Below, in pieces: positions 23,520-35,785 of a stretch of 64,000 bases of DNA; within the stretch, counting starts at the first letter, position 1, and every line of letters begins with the position of its first letter. Origin of the DNA: Diorhabda sublineata (Eukaryota > Arthropoda > Insecta > Coleoptera > Chrysomelidae). Under the pieces are notes generated by a model. The model did no database searches. It had not been told where the DNA came from and saw nothing but the letters and a program-made list of their open reading frames with translations. Location: NCBI RefSeq assembly GCF_026230105.1, contig NC_079478.1:5099653-5163652 (forward strand), written 5' to 3'. The position numbers were made by a program, and so were the translations under genes.

Positions 23520-25540
23520 CATAGAAACCGCAGAAAACTACGAGATTGTTTCATGTTGCCACGTACTCAAAGATTTTCAACCTAACCCTCGTATATGTTT
23601 ATAAAAACGATGACTCTTGTCTATCATCATGTTTTATTGACCATAAATGAATTCTTAAATAAAATAAGCCATACATGAATGACATATTTGTCACTTTTCA
23701 CGCTATAAAAAGAGATGTGCCTAAAAATCTGTCTAACATATGTCACTTATAAATCCTATTAGAAAATCAAGTGGGCCTAGACAATATAAATGTCAAAAAA
23801 TGTTTAAGAAATTATGAATTTCAATTTTTTTAATTGTTCATAAAAAAATTATAACGAATTAAAATTTCATTTGCTTTGCTCAATGGGTAAATTCTTACTA
23901 TTTTCTGAATTATGCAATAAAATGTTTAGGAGCATTAAAAATTCTATTAAATAAAATTATTGAAAACAAAATATTAGTTTTTTATAATCTTCTTATAAAT
24001 AATCTAATAAAAATTTTCTGAAATCAAAATTTATAATTTTTCGAAGGAATTTTTTGGAAAAATCTCAGTTATCCAGCGAGCTACGATTTTTTAAAGTTCT
24101 TATGATCATTCCTTGAGCTATAGCCACATTATGAAAACCTCAGACATCCTTTATTTTGTAAATTTAAAAGATATACCAATTTGTTTTTCTTCTAACTTTA
24201 CCTGTTTTCCAAAATTCAAAACTGGTTGATTATTCCAAAAAATTCTTGACAGATGTATTTCGGACATTTATATCGAAAATTATTATTATTATTAAAAACA
24301 CTACATGTGTCGAAACCCAAAGATCGTTCAACGAACGCACAAGAAAATTTGCCGAAGTGAGTCCTAGAAATGGGCAAACATACGAACTTTTGAATAATTA
24401 TTATCATTAAGACAAAACGAAAAACCAACGAAAAAATTTTCCAAAATGAGTAAATGTTCAATATTTGGTTCAATATTTTTGGTATTAGGTTCAAAATAAT
24501 GAAAAAAAAATTGTATTTTGGATTTTCCACAAAAAAGCCTTTTAATTTAAGAATGATTAGGTTAGTTTAGGACTATAATCTCATTAATGAGATTAACTCT
24601 TTGTAGTTAAAAACATTTCAAGCTAAATACATGAATTGAAGATACAGTTTTTATACCTGTAAATCGTGAGCTCGATGCATACATTCATGAAAATCCACTC
24701 ATGAACCACAATAAACGCGGCATGGATTATGTTTTGTTGCCAAAAGTTCTTTAGATGTAGATTCTCGAACTGATAACTCAACTTTTGCCATGACATTCAT
24801 ACATTTCCTCTGCTTAGCCAACCTCGTATATTTAGCCAGTATGAGAGAGAGTAAACACTAGGTTTCGGTTGCCGTCTTTTTATTAAGGAAAAAGTATTTA
24901 GTGGAAAAAAATTCCATTACATCTTTAAATCTGATCTAAACAAGCAGCTCGTTGATATGTTAGAAGTCGTAGATGTTTTTATTCGAGTTCGATGGGCATG
25001 GATCATTTCGGCGCGACGGTCACTTTTAACTTTAAGTTGTCTTAATTCCATAGGACACTTGGGGACAAGCGACCAGTTCGGCGCCGAAGTCAGAGATTTC
25101 AAAAAAATATATGAATGGATCAGACGACAGGTACCTAACAATTTCAGGTACATGTACGATTAATAATTTTCATAGGTCGTTCTGCAATGTCATCTGTTCC
25201 TTCCTTTTTTGATCAATATTGAAATTTCTATAATAAAAGAAACGACGATATGGACAGAATATGAAACTTCAACATTTTCAGGAACGAGAAGTACTATGAA
25301 ACCTCATAATAGCAACTGATTTGTTCACACAAATTGACGAATTGTTTGTGGATCTGTAAGTGATAAGGAAAGTAGATGTACCTCTTTTTTCTACACAACT
25401 AATGTGATACGCAACTGTCTGTACCCTTTAAAGGTAATATCCGATTAGAAAAAGTGATCATCGCACCGAATATATCATCTTTCAAAAGTTTGTATCATCT
25501 TCGAATGAAATATCATCACTCAATAAATCATGTGACTATC
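23520..25540. other. Gene-free AT-rich block
   Basis: An 18-bp perfect palindrome (AATCTCATTAATGAGATT) lies at 24,577-24,594. Overlapping opposite-strand frames at 24,917-25,163 are slightly GC-richer than their surroundings, but I could not recognise a product. Nothing else is visible. Confidence 0.35.
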
Positions 25541-25544
25541 TAAG

Positions 25545-26465
25545 AAATTTTTTGCCAAAAATCGATTTTATTCATCAATGTATCTCCTTCAATAGCAACA
25601 CAATCAGTCCAACGCTTCTGTAAATTTTCTATGCTGTACTTGTAGAAGGATTTGTCTTTTTCCTCAAAATAGGCTTCAATTTCAGCAATTGCTTCTTCAT
25701 TTAAGCTGAATTTCTTACCGGAGGGCATTTTTTTAAGATAAGCGAGCCAGTAGTCACTGAGGACCAAATCTGGACTATACGGTGGATGAGGAAGCAATTC
25801 GAAGTGTAATTCGTCATCTATTTGTGAATCGGTGCATGGTCTTGGTGATATATGAGGCCGTTTTTCTCGATTTTTGCACCCAAACGATCTAACAACTCTA
25901 TTTAGTATTCGCTATTGATTGTTTCTCACTTTTGGAGGTAGTCAATGAACAATATTCCATGCGTAGCCCAAAATACTGAACTCATAACCTTCTCAGCTCA
26001 CTGTTGTGCCTTTGGACGTTTCGGACGTGGTTCACCAGCTGCAGTCAGATGAACGTTTTCACTTCGGAGTGAAGTGATGGATCCATGTTTCATCCATTGA
26101 CCTAAAAAATCTGATTTATTACGTGTGAACATGGCCAAACACTGTTTTGAATCATCAACGTTGGTGCTTTTGATTGATTGTGAGTAAACTTGACATCCAT
26201 TTTGAAAAAAGCTTTCTCATGGTCAAACGTTCATGCATAATTCTGAACACACTGCCTTCTGATATCTTTACGGTCTTAGTTATTTCGCAATTTCAATTCA
26301 TCAACCATAACCTATTTGTGGACTTTTTTGATATTTTTTTGGACTAACCACCTCAATTGGACGACCAGGACATTCACGACGAACACGTTTAAATTCAGCA
26401 AACCAATAATAAATGTCTTTTTCTTCATCAAGAAGCAGTGATAAGTAAACACACGAAATTGTTTA
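25545..26465 (-). mobile_element. Mariner relic (D34D type) on the minus strand
   Basis: The readable order on the minus strand is YYWFAEFKRVRRE, GRPIEVV, QCLAMFTRNKSDFL, GEPRPKRPKAQQ, VMSSVFWATHGILFIDYLQK and ELLDRLGAKIEKN. An 85-codon open C-terminus (25,797-25,540) follows, with LLPHPPYSPDLVLSDYW, KFSLNEEAIAEIEAYFEEKD and KRWTDCVAIEGD. These are the standard mariner blocks, and the last catalytic Asp in YSPDL is present. The VDETW block is degraded and several stops break the frame. HQDN is not found between EKN and LLPHPP. Inactive. Confidence 0.75.
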
Positions 26466-26469
26466 GAAA

Positions 26470-27480
26470 ATAATGAAAGTGGCTTCACTTAAATGGCTGT
26501 CAATTTTTTCTGACTAATCGCAATGTCATGAAATTTTACACATAGTTTTTCGAAAGTTTTTTACCGAAGCCTTACGTTCTTTGTATTTCACATTTTAAAA
26601 ATACCGTTGTTGTTTTCAACATCGAATTTGGATAAACCTTTCCCCTGATAGTAAAGCTGAAACTAACCGAAATATTTTTAACCCTTGTTTTAAAAATAAA
26701 TCACGTTAACACATGGGTAGAATTAACGATTACTAAAGAACGAAACCAGTTTTTTTTTCTTTTTGATATATCGGTATAGTATTAAAAGTAAACAAAACGA
26801 CACCAGAAACAGCGCACCGAATAACTAAATCAAGTGTGAAATAGTCGAAACTTTTTACCTGTTTCTGAATCGATTCTAATTGAATTCTACTGTGAAGGTC
26901 GAACAACTTTAGAAGACATAGCGAAATGTTTAAAGTTCAAATTGTTACTAATTTTCAATGATTATTTATAACATATTTATATTAAAGTTTATAGAATTTC
27001 AAATTGTGGCTTCTAAGGTGTCAAAGTTTGTTAGTTTATCAGTGTGAACTTTATGTGACCCAACAGGAAATAAACAAAAGGGCAGAGGTGGCTCGAGATA
27101 TAAAATTTTACGTGTTCGCAATGTTTCCAATCAAATTTATCTTGTAAAAGTTTTGTCTCGTTGAATTTGGTGTTGATATTATGGATGGTTGGAAAATTTC
27201 AACAAACGATCGCGTAAGTATATGCAAAGCCATTTGCCCGATGTGTTATTCCATAAATAATCCTATCATATCTTCTTATCTATTAAAAAAATTGATGATT
27301 TCCATTCCGAGTCCGTTCAGGCGTTCTACCCAACCGATTTGCTTAATTTTTTTTTCAATGAAAGGTATTGATGCATAGATCAGCCATCAACGATCGGAAT
27401 TTAATCTAATTTTCACCATTCTCAAGTTATACTCAAATGCGATTTCCCCCTGTACATTACTTATGGGAGTTTTTCACATA
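26470..27480. other. Gene-free AT-rich block
   Basis: No gene or repeat was recognised apart from the approach to the satellite array. The 65-codon frame at 27,181-27,378 has no features I can name. Confidence 0.35.
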
Positions 27481-27485
27481 CACAC

Positions 27486-29196
27486 GTTCTATTCTCAATA
27501 TCTCAGATTCTATTCAAGATAGAGACTTCGTTTTGGTTTAAGAACACTCGCTGAAACACCCTCTTTCTTTTGAGTTTTTCAACACTTAAATCGGTTGAGA
27601 TGGAGAGGAGCTAGGCGCGGACATTCAATGTGGAGTTATGGATTTTTGTAGGTTTTTGGCAATTTTTCTACATTCAAAGATCTATATCTCGGATTCTAAT
27701 ATAGCTACAGAGTTCGTTTTGGTTTAAAAACACTCGCTGAAACACCTTCTTTATTTGAGTTTTTGAACACTTAAATCGGTTGAGTTGGAGAGGAGCTAGG
27801 CGCGGACATTCAATGTGGAGTTATGGATTTTTGTAGGTTTTTGGCGATTTTTCTACATTCAAAGATCTATATCTCAGGTTCTAATATAGCTACAGAGTTC
27901 GTTTTGGTTTAAAAACACTCGCTGAAACACCTTCTATCTATTGAGTTTTTGAACACTTAAATCGGTTGAGTTGGAGAGGAGCTAGGCGCGGACATTCAAT
28001 GTGGAGTTATGGATTTTTGTAGGTTTTTGGCGATTTTTCTACATTCAAAGATCTATATCTCAGGTTCTAATATAGCTACAGAGTTCGTTTTGGTTTAAAA
28101 ACACTCGCTGAAACACCTTCTTTATTTGAGTTTTTGAACACTTAAATTGGTTGAGATGGAGAGGAGCTAGGCGCGGACATTCAATGTGGAGTTATGGATT
28201 TTTGTAGGTTTTTGGCAATTTTTCTACATTCAAAGATCTATATCTCAGGTTCTAATATAGCTACAGAGTTCGTTTTGGTTTAAAAACACTCGCTGAAACA
28301 CCTTCTTTATTTGAGTTTTTGAACACTTAAATCGGTTGAGTTGGAGAGGAGCTAGGCGCGGACATTCAATGTGGAGTTATGGATTTTTGTAGGTTTTTGG
28401 CAATTTTTCTACATTCAAAGATCTATATCTCAGGTTCTAATATAGCTACAGAGTTCGTTTTGGTTTAAAAACACTCGCTGAAACACCTTCTATCTATTGA
28501 GTTTTTGAACACTTAAATCGGTTGAGTTGGAGAGGAGCTAGGCGCGGACATTCAATGTGGAGTTATGGATTTTTGTAGGTTTTTGGCGATTTTTCTACAT
28601 TCAAAGATCTATATCTCAGGTTCTAATATAGCTACAGAGTTCGTTTTGGTTTAAAAACACTCGCTGAAACACCTTCTTTATTTGAGTTTTTGAACACTTA
28701 AATTGGTTGAGATGGAGAGGAGCTAGGCGCGGACATTCAATGTGGAGTTATGGATTTTTGTAGGTTTTTGGCAATTTTTCTACATTCAAAGATCTATATC
28801 TCAGGTTCTAATATAGCTACAGAGTTCGTTTTGGTTTAAAAACACTCGCTGAAACACCTTCTTTATTTGAGTTTTTGAACACTTAAATCGGTTGAGTTGG
28901 AGAGGAGCTAGGCGCGGACATTCAATGTGGAGTTATGGATTTTTGTAGGTTTTTGGCAATTTTTCTACATTCAAAGATCTATATCTCAGGTTCTAATATA
29001 GCTACAGAGTTCGTTTTGGTTTAAAAACACTCGCTGAAACACCTTCTTTCTTTTGAGTTTTTCAACACTTAAATCGGTTGAGTTGGAGAGGAACTAGGCG
29101 CGGACATTCAATGTGGAGTTATGGATTTTTGTAGGTTTTTGGCAATTTTTCTACATTCAAAGATCTATATCTCGGGTTCTAATATAGCTACAGAGT
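27486..29196. repeat. Satellite array, ~185-bp unit, with a three-unit higher-order period
   Basis: The landmark ACATTCAATGTGGAGTTATG occurs at 27,621, 27,806, 27,992, 28,177, 28,362, 28,548, 28,733, 28,918 and 29,104, a spacing of 185 or 186 bp. Neighbouring units differ at diagnostic sites: CTTCTTTATTTGAG against CTTCTATCTATTGAG, and AATCGGTTGAGTTGG against AATTGGTTGAGATGG. These variants recur in the order 1-2-3, 1-2-3, 1, so the true period of the inner array is about 556 bp. The partial first unit (27,486-27,620) and the last complete unit share a third variant (CTTTCTTTTGAGTTTTTCAA). No open frame spans the unit. Confidence 0.9.
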
Positions 29197-29199
29197 TAT

Positions 29200-30185
29200 A
29201 TGTAGCCCTATCACGTGGGAAATCGTTCAAAAATGTCAAGGTAGAGATTAAACCAAAGGGTCGACGCACAGCCAATGTTGTTTGGAAGGAAGTATTGTGA
29301 AATTACATAGTCTATTGTATTATGAACAATGTAGAAATGATGGCTGATTTTTTGACCGTGCCCCGATACTTTTTGTATACCTTTGATAACATAAGACATA
29401 GTCATTGCTGCGGTGCAGCATGGGTCCGGACTAGTATGTACTTTATGATTCAATGAAAACTAATACAATAAAAATACTAGAAACTGTGTTTTCTATTTAA
29501 TTCAAATGTTGCCTTAATTTTGCGACACCCTTTACAAACAAAATACTGCACATATTGAAATATCGTTGGGTAATATATAAATACATAGATAAGTTTTTAG
29601 AAAAAAATTATTATCGTTAAACTATATAATAATTGAACTATCGATTTAAGAGATAATTAGATCATTTCACACATTCGTCGCACACTGTATAAATATTTCA
29701 CGCCCACTTTCATGGGATCTTTCCTCTCATAATCAAGCAGAAAAACCAATTTTATTTGTTATTATTGTGGCTGTATAACCTAAGAAACGAATGCGCGTAG
29801 CCTACTTTCTCTCGCTTGACCAGGTAGAACATGATAAAGAGTGTCGAGACCTTCTCAACGTGTGAAATAAAATCTCGCAGAGATTCAGTTATGAATATTT
29901 AGAATATCCATGAATTTAATCTATTTGTATTTTCTTTGTGGTTATTATAAAGAATATCTTGACTTAGAATGCGGAATTGCGGCGAGGATATTTTCAAATA
30001 TTCAATTGCAATTTACATTATAACATAATAACGATTCGAAAATTGTCATGTATTCCAAAATACATAACCACAAAATTTGAAAATGTATTTTATTTATACG
30101 TATCAATAATTACTATTACTAATTCTTTATTTTCTTGTACTTCAAAATGTGCACTACACACTCGTTCAGACGATTCAGCTAAGTT
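29200..30185. other. Gene-free block
   Basis: The minus-strand 80-codon frame at 29,211-29,453 is not recognised. The rest is AT-rich with frequent stops. Confidence 0.35.
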
Positions 30186-30189
30186 AACT

Positions 30190-30955
30190 GAAATTCGAAG
30201 TGCATGTTCACACTCGTGCAATCTCTTGGAGTTCGCACACTTGGCAACATCGCTTGTTTTAACTACCTGCATATTCGTCACACAAAGGTAGTGAAAAAGT
30301 TGGTGAATGATTACACCGCACAGAAACAGAATTAGGCAAATTGAAAGGTGCTGACTTCTTCTCACTTCGATTTCTTTGATTTTGGCTGAATAACCGACAC
30401 CGATCTGAAGTTAAACGAGTAGAGGTTAGGTTGTACGAAGCGAAGTTTATCTTCATACTATTTTATCCAGTTAACGTCGGTCAACTTGGCGAGTGTAATA
30501 GTGTTTTTTATATAAAATTTGCCCAAAAAGTAAAACTTTTGTCAAATTTGGATAGTACATTAAAATATTACTGTCGATGTCTTGCATGTCCATACTCGCG
30601 CAACCTCAAGCGGAAGAGTCTTTCGGAGTTCGCACACTTGGCAACATCGCATGTTTTAACTACCTGCATTTTCGTCACACAAAGGTAGTGAAAAAAATAA
30701 GTTGGTGAATGATTACACCGCACAGAAACAGAATTAGGCAATTGAAAGGTGCTGACTTCTTCTCACTTCGATTTCTTTGACTTGGGCTGAATAACCAAGA
30801 CCGATCTGAAGTTAAGCGAGTAGAGGTTAGGTTAGGTTCGGTTTGCACGAAGCAAAGTTTATCTTCACACTATTTTATCCGGTTAACGTCGGTCAACTTG
30901 GCGAGTGTTTCTGTTTGGATAGTACAATAAAATATTACTGTCGATGTCTTCCGAC
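30190..30955. repeat. Imperfect tandem duplication, unit ~400 bp, nearly two copies
   Basis: Sequence from GGAGTTCGCACACTTGGCAA (30,228) through GTCAACTTGGCGAGTG (30,495) recurs from 30,625 to 30,907 at roughly 95% identity by eye. Copy 1 continues into TTGGATAGTACATTAAAATA and copy 2 into TTGGATAGTACAATAAAATA. Copy 2 carries small insertions (AAATA near 30,695 and GGTTAGGTT near 30,830) and lacks about 30 bp before the GATAGTAC motif. The open frames in both strands here are by-products of the repeat. Confidence 0.8.
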
Positions 30956-30959
30956 TATA

Positions 30960-31630
30960 TTTTTCTTTTGCAGTAACCCTATATCCAGGTCCAGTAGTAG
31001 TCAAACTGATATTTTTTCCATAGCAGTAATGTTTTTCCCGTTTATCATCAACTTCTTCTAAATTTTCGGAAAGAAACGAATCCAAACAGGGTAATGTAAA
31101 AGACCTTTAACTTTCAAAAGCGATTTGGTAAACATTTATAATCAAACATCCCATACTTCATTAGTTCTCGTATGTGTGCCTTTTTTGGATTCACTGAGCC
31201 TTGGAAATTTTTATTGAATACCTGAATGAAATTCTTCATAATTCTAATTGATTATGTAAAGGAGGAAATAATATATTTTGTAGCATCCCTAAGTTTATTG
31301 GTAAAGTTTTTTTTCTCCCACAGATACTGCTCGAGGCCATAGCTTTTTACAAAATGAAGATCTTGCGCACGGCTGTTCCATTCACAAAGAATTCTCAGAA
31401 ATCATTGAGATTACAAAAGGCATTTTACAACTGGTTCCTTTTAACTAATTCGTCAATGGTCTCACAAGTTTTACAACCCCTATTTTGCCTTGGTTGCCCA
31501 GTCCGAAAACCTTTACCACAATTTACATCATTTACAAAGTTCTTAGATATTGTAGTTAAAAATTTAGTCAGAATACTTGCAAAATGCACTGTTTACTTTA
31601 AATGAACAAGAAGCAACACATTTAAACAAT
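30960..31630. other. Gene-free block
   Basis: An 83-codon plus-strand frame at 31,354-31,605 is not recognised. Its minus strand has a cysteine-containing stretch (RGCKTCETIDELV) that faintly recalls Penelope-type linker sequences, too weak to call. Confidence 0.3.
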
Positions 31631-31634
31631 GTAC

Positions 31635-32560
31635 AGAGGGTGTTTTATACAGTTTTTATCTATGAAAATTCCTAAGCATCAATTTAAAGATATCGTAACT
31701 TGTCTCGTCTTTATTTCTATGAATATTCAGACATTGAAGAAAAAAAAAGTTTAAAGTAGCCGTGGCAGCACGAAAAAAATGTTAAATTGGAGGGGACGAT
31801 ACAATTAATAAGCCAACGGCACATCGTTGGTATGATCGTTTTAATAGTGGAAATTTGACTCTTGAAGATCGTCCGCATCCAAATCACTGCGTGGGATATT
31901 GAGGTTACAATACCAACCTATTACTAACATACACCGGATGGACCCTCAAAATACCAAACACCGCCTTTAGAATCATTAGTTAAGATCTATAAAAGTTGTT
32001 GAATTAACCAAGATTCACTCGAAACGTCAAGTAGAGGTGTGTAAACTTGCTCTACCGACAAATGATCGGTTCATTAGACGTATTGTTACCTGTGATGAAA
32101 AATATATTTATCTAAACAACCCGAACATTGAAAATCAATGGTTAGACAAAAGACAGAGCCCGTAGCAAAGAGTGGTTGATTCGAGCGGAAAGTCTTGTTG
32201 TAGAATTACCAAGATATGTGCAGGAATTTATTGCGAATGGTCAAGGTGTCAATATTGAGGTATATAGTTGATAGTTCATGAGAATGTATGAGGTTTTATG
32301 AGAAAAATATCCAGGTTTAGGTTATCTTACAATAGGACGACGCTAAACCACCACCATTTAGTCCGGATCTTGCACCACGGAGAAATTAATGCGTTGGGAA
32401 AACTTTGAATTCAAAAGAGATGTTGAAAATGCAGTGCGACAATTTTTTTATCTAAGCCCAATAAATGGTTTTACCAAGATCTCAAAGAGCTTGCTGGACG
32501 TTGGATTAAAACCTTAAAAACGAATATAAAGGCTTTTTTGTATTATTATTCAATAAACAA
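31635..32560 (+). mobile_element. Highly degraded mariner relic
   Basis: An end-like GTACAGAGGGTGTTTTATAC lies at 31,632. Readable transposase blocks are INKPTAHRWYDRFNSGNLTL followed by EDRP, near 31,811-31,880, and VDSSGKSCCRIT, near 32,177. A C-terminal FEFKRDVENAVRQFF lies near 32,405. The first block is the mariner helix-turn-helix linker (xPTxxRWYxRFxxGxxxLEDxPRxGRP). Many stops and frame changes make this one of the oldest copies in the window. Confidence 0.55.
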
Positions 32561-32564
32561 AGTG

Positions 32565-33630
32565 AACATTGGAAATAGACATTATCAATGAAACTAGTTT
32601 TTGTAGAACAAAAGTCTTAATGATGCCAACTTATTACGTTTTATATAATGTGAGTTCTAAATGTAGACGTTAAAGAATTAAGTAAGACATGTTTTGAAGT
32701 TGAGGAATGTTAATTATTTTTATTAATTTACAAAAATAATCTGAAGTGAATCTATATACACATTTATTTAAACAAACTATTTCATTCTATTTTAATCACT
32801 AATCACTGAATTACTAAATTAACTTCACTCATACAAATGAATTTAATCGTACTTCGTTATTAATTTTGACAAATTTAAACTAACTGTTGTTCCTTGTTAT
32901 TTTTTACACCATCCAGAATTTAGTTTTTGAAGGTTTTCAAAGTTTCATGTTCCCATTTTTTTAACAACAAATATTAAGTAAACTACAAGAAGAATGAAGA
33001 AATATTTTTACATATTTTGAACGTACTTAACGAAAATATATATATTGTTCTTATCCCCCTATATGGACGGGAATTTTAAATGTGATACACGTTTTCATTA
33101 TCGGTGATACAGTTTTAAATTTATCGTATTTTTTCAAGTGTTTTTAACGATAACTTTCCTTTTTACCAGTTATATTTTAACAAATTACAAAATTATATAT
33201 ACAAAATGTGTCATATATCATTATAAACTTAGTAAAATGAAACTGAATAACCATTAGTTCAATTCATTTCCCATACTTAAACAAAAAATTATGTACACTT
33301 CTACGAAATACTAAATCATAATATCAACTTGTATAAAATGTACAGGATGCACAACAGGTAGTAAGATTATAAGTGTTTTTGAGGTTAAGTACAAAACAAA
33401 CTTAAAAGAATTTAGATTAAAAAAATATGTCACAAAACTTTTATTAATCAAGAAACTCCTTATCGAATTCGATAGTAAAATAATGAATAGATAAATATGA
33501 TTTATCAGTTGAATTTCTGTCACATGGTATTACATTTGACAGTTGAAATTAAGGCTTTTTATAAAATTTAGGATTATAACAAATTTGTAGAATAAAAAAG
33601 TAGATCGAAACGTATAACATAACTATTTTT
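32565..33630. other. Gene-free AT-rich block
   Basis: Strongly AT-rich, with nothing coding recognised on either strand. I looked here for further exons of the kinase-like fragment at 33.8 kb on the minus strand and found none. Confidence 0.35.
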
Positions 33631-33636
33631 TCATTC

Positions 33637-33906
33637 ATAGAGGTATAATTGTCACCTCTGTAAGAAAACCTAATAAATACGTAGTGTCGATTATCTTATC
33701 AACCATTAATTTTCCGAAATATTTAATCTGATAACGACAACACGATTACCAAATTTATTAGAAATACTAAAATATATTTTTTACCTGCCAAGTGGTGTTT
33801 TGTCCAAATCGTATACTCCTGTAATAGGTTCCTTCTGGACCAAAGAAGAGAGTAGATCATCTTTGATTTGTAATAGTCCATCTTTAGAAGGAGTAAATCC
33901 CAACAT
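33637..33906 (-). pseudogene. Exon-like fragment resembling the N-terminus of an ecdysteroid-kinase-like (EcKL/CHK) protein
   Basis: On the minus strand an ATG at 33,906-33,904 opens a 40-codon frame with no stop before a good donor (GGCAG|GTAAAA at 33,785/33,784). It starts MLGFTPSKDGLLQIKDDLLS and ends VYDLDKTPLG. An acceptor about 130 bp on (TTCTTACAG, exon from 33,657) continues in phase as RGDNYTSM. GDNY(x)S is the phosphate-loop-like motif near the start of insect EcKL/CHKov-type kinases, and the preceding charged helix is also typical. After this the reading becomes ordinary AT-rich sequence, and no later kinase motifs (HGD, DFQ) are found downstream. So this is either a decayed gene copy or two exons whose partners lie elsewhere. 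The family call is inference from a short motif. Confidence 0.4.
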
Positions 33907-33909
33907 ATT

Positions 33910-34728
33910 TGTTATAAAAAAATTAATCACTTATAAACAAACTAAAAACGTCAACTTCGACAGTTTCGAACAAACGTTAACGAACTTTCTACCTGATCAA
34001 CTATAATTTCAACAGCTGTCAAATATTATGTTTGGTAGGGTATTTTCAAATTTTGAATGGTTTAACAAATATCCAACTAAACACGGTACACAGTTTTACA
34101 TATTTATCGATTCAAAATTATACTTTTCTTTAATAATGTACGGGACAGGAAAGCACGAAAGAAAACATGAAAAACAGAGAACACAATCAAGCCGATAAAT
34201 ATATCGAACACAGCTTGCTATGCCCCTCCAGCACTACACACTCTCTAACAACAAACTGACTAAATTCAGATTTGCCACAACTAACAAATACGAAGCTTAA
34301 CGATTTCCACTCGAGGTTCGAGGATAGAGAATGGCTCATTTGAAAATGCCAACTGCTACTCCAAGAGCCATCTATACTGCGCGTACCAGCTTCGAAGACA
34401 CTAATTTTGTATCTAGGTAGTATGCAACACTTTTCACGTTTATCCAAAGATATCTTTATTCAAAGAAAATTTAAAGTCAAATCTATAGGAAAAGAGCGAA
34501 AGAATATAAAGAAATAACCATTTATTTAAAAATAATAAAATTTGACTTTTCTGGCATTTCTATGGGCGAACTTTTTTATTAGTTATCAAATTCGATTTTT
34601 TCAGCAATTTTCGATTGACGTTATGTAAAATGATATACATTCATGGCAATTCTATGTAAAATAAATGGTTTGTGTCTATAACATAAAATCAAGGGTAAGA
34701 ATATTACATAACAGTTTTGATAGGTATA
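33910..34728. other. Gene-free block
   Basis: The minus-strand 86-codon frame at 34,187-34,447 is not recognised and has no exon-like borders that I could confirm. Confidence 0.3.
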
Positions 34729-34730
34729 CG

Positions 34731-35200
34731 AGGTGTGGCTATTAAGTAACAAGACTAGTGCTGCTACAGATGCGCCGAAAAGTTAGCTTTTTATTCCATA
34801 TATGTAATACTTCTACATTGACAGTTCTGACTAAATGAAACAAATAGTGTATCGTAGTATAGATGAAGTGTTTCGAAGGAGAGAGAAAATTAATACTGTC
34901 GCCACCATAATATAGAGAGGTTTTTTCCCATAAGAACTGCCCATATAGGAGTATTACATAAATATGATTTACCCTGAAGCTTACTCTTTCGAATGTTATG
35001 TCTACGTGGCTGTGTACAAACCAGTTTAGTAGGAGTCTTTGTTTGTATAGGGGTTGTTTTATGTTTTGTAACGAATGTTATGAAATTTCAGATAAGTATA
35101 AGGCAATGAGTGTCGCGTCCACGTGTTTTTAAGTGGTTTAAGCGTTTTGAAGATGATTCACGTTCGGGTCGCTCTTTCACGTTAAAAACTGATGAAAATA
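34731..35200 (+). mobile_element. 5' part of a mariner relic (family A-type end)
   Basis: The left end TACGAGGTGTGGCTATTAAG follows TA and differs by only a few bases from the terminal repeat at 15,293. Near 35,110-35,200 the plus strand reads SRPRVFKWFKRFEDDSRSGR and then LKTDENIE, matching the mariner N-terminal linker. No core or right end is found. It is a truncated copy lying about 600 bp from the HIGD2A stop codon. Confidence 0.6.
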
Positions 35201-35204
35201 TCGA

Positions 35205-35785
35205 ATAAGTCATGTTGCTGAAGATAAAAATGTTGACTAATATTATTGTCTTCGCGATCTCACTGAACTCTGTGAAAGAATAAGAAAAAAAACAACCCTA
35301 ATTATGAAAAATCATTATAAAAGTAATGTGTTATGAGGGCGATTACTATATAGTTAAATTTAACCAAATTGTACTCAGTTGTCTAGTGTTGAGAAAATAA
35401 TGTAAATAAATAAGGAGAGGTTTAAACAATTCTGTATTTAAATTATGTTCCACACACCCAATTCTGAATCAGATTTTCCTATCAAATTTTTTAATAAATA
35501 AAAGGGGTTGGAAGCTAAAATTTCCTTTTATTAACTTATTTAATAATCAGCTAGTGTTTTTCTTTCAAAGTAAAATTATGAAAATCAAAAATTTTCAGAA
35601 TATTTTTTCATAATAATAAAAACTATAAATTCCACCAATAAGGTTTGGGAAAATGAAACTTAATATCAGTAAATTTTCATATATCTTACATTATTTCTAT
35701 CAGACAGATAGTGTTTACAATCTATTCTATTAAAACCTCATGTACATTTTTAAATAACTATCAACAATAGGATTGATGGCTATTA
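35205..35785. other. Region between the mariner fragment and the HIGD2A stop codon
   Basis: AT-rich; it should contain the HIGD2A 3' untranslated region on the minus strand. TTTTATT at about 35,525 reads AATAAAA on that strand and is a possible polyadenylation signal, about 260 bp past the stop codon. Confidence 0.35.

Noticed and set aside
24917..25163. Overlapping opposite-strand frames of 78 and 68 codons
   Set aside because: Somewhat protein-like but no motif, splice sites or second copy; not enough to call.
27486..29196. CRISPR array
   Set aside because: The repeats are about 185 bp, contiguous and without short unique spacers, in a eukaryotic setting. It is a satellite.
30090..30365. 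Open frames on both strands in the duplicated segment
   Set aside because: They recur only because the DNA is duplicated. Neither strand shows a recognisable domain, and the two copies differ by frame-breaking indels.
30823..30838. Interstitial telomere repeat (TTAGG)
   Set aside because: Only two to three units and not a clean array; chance is likely.
31354..31605. Penelope-like linker on the minus strand
   Set aside because: One short RGCKTC-type match without GIY-YIG or reverse-transcriptase blocks nearby.
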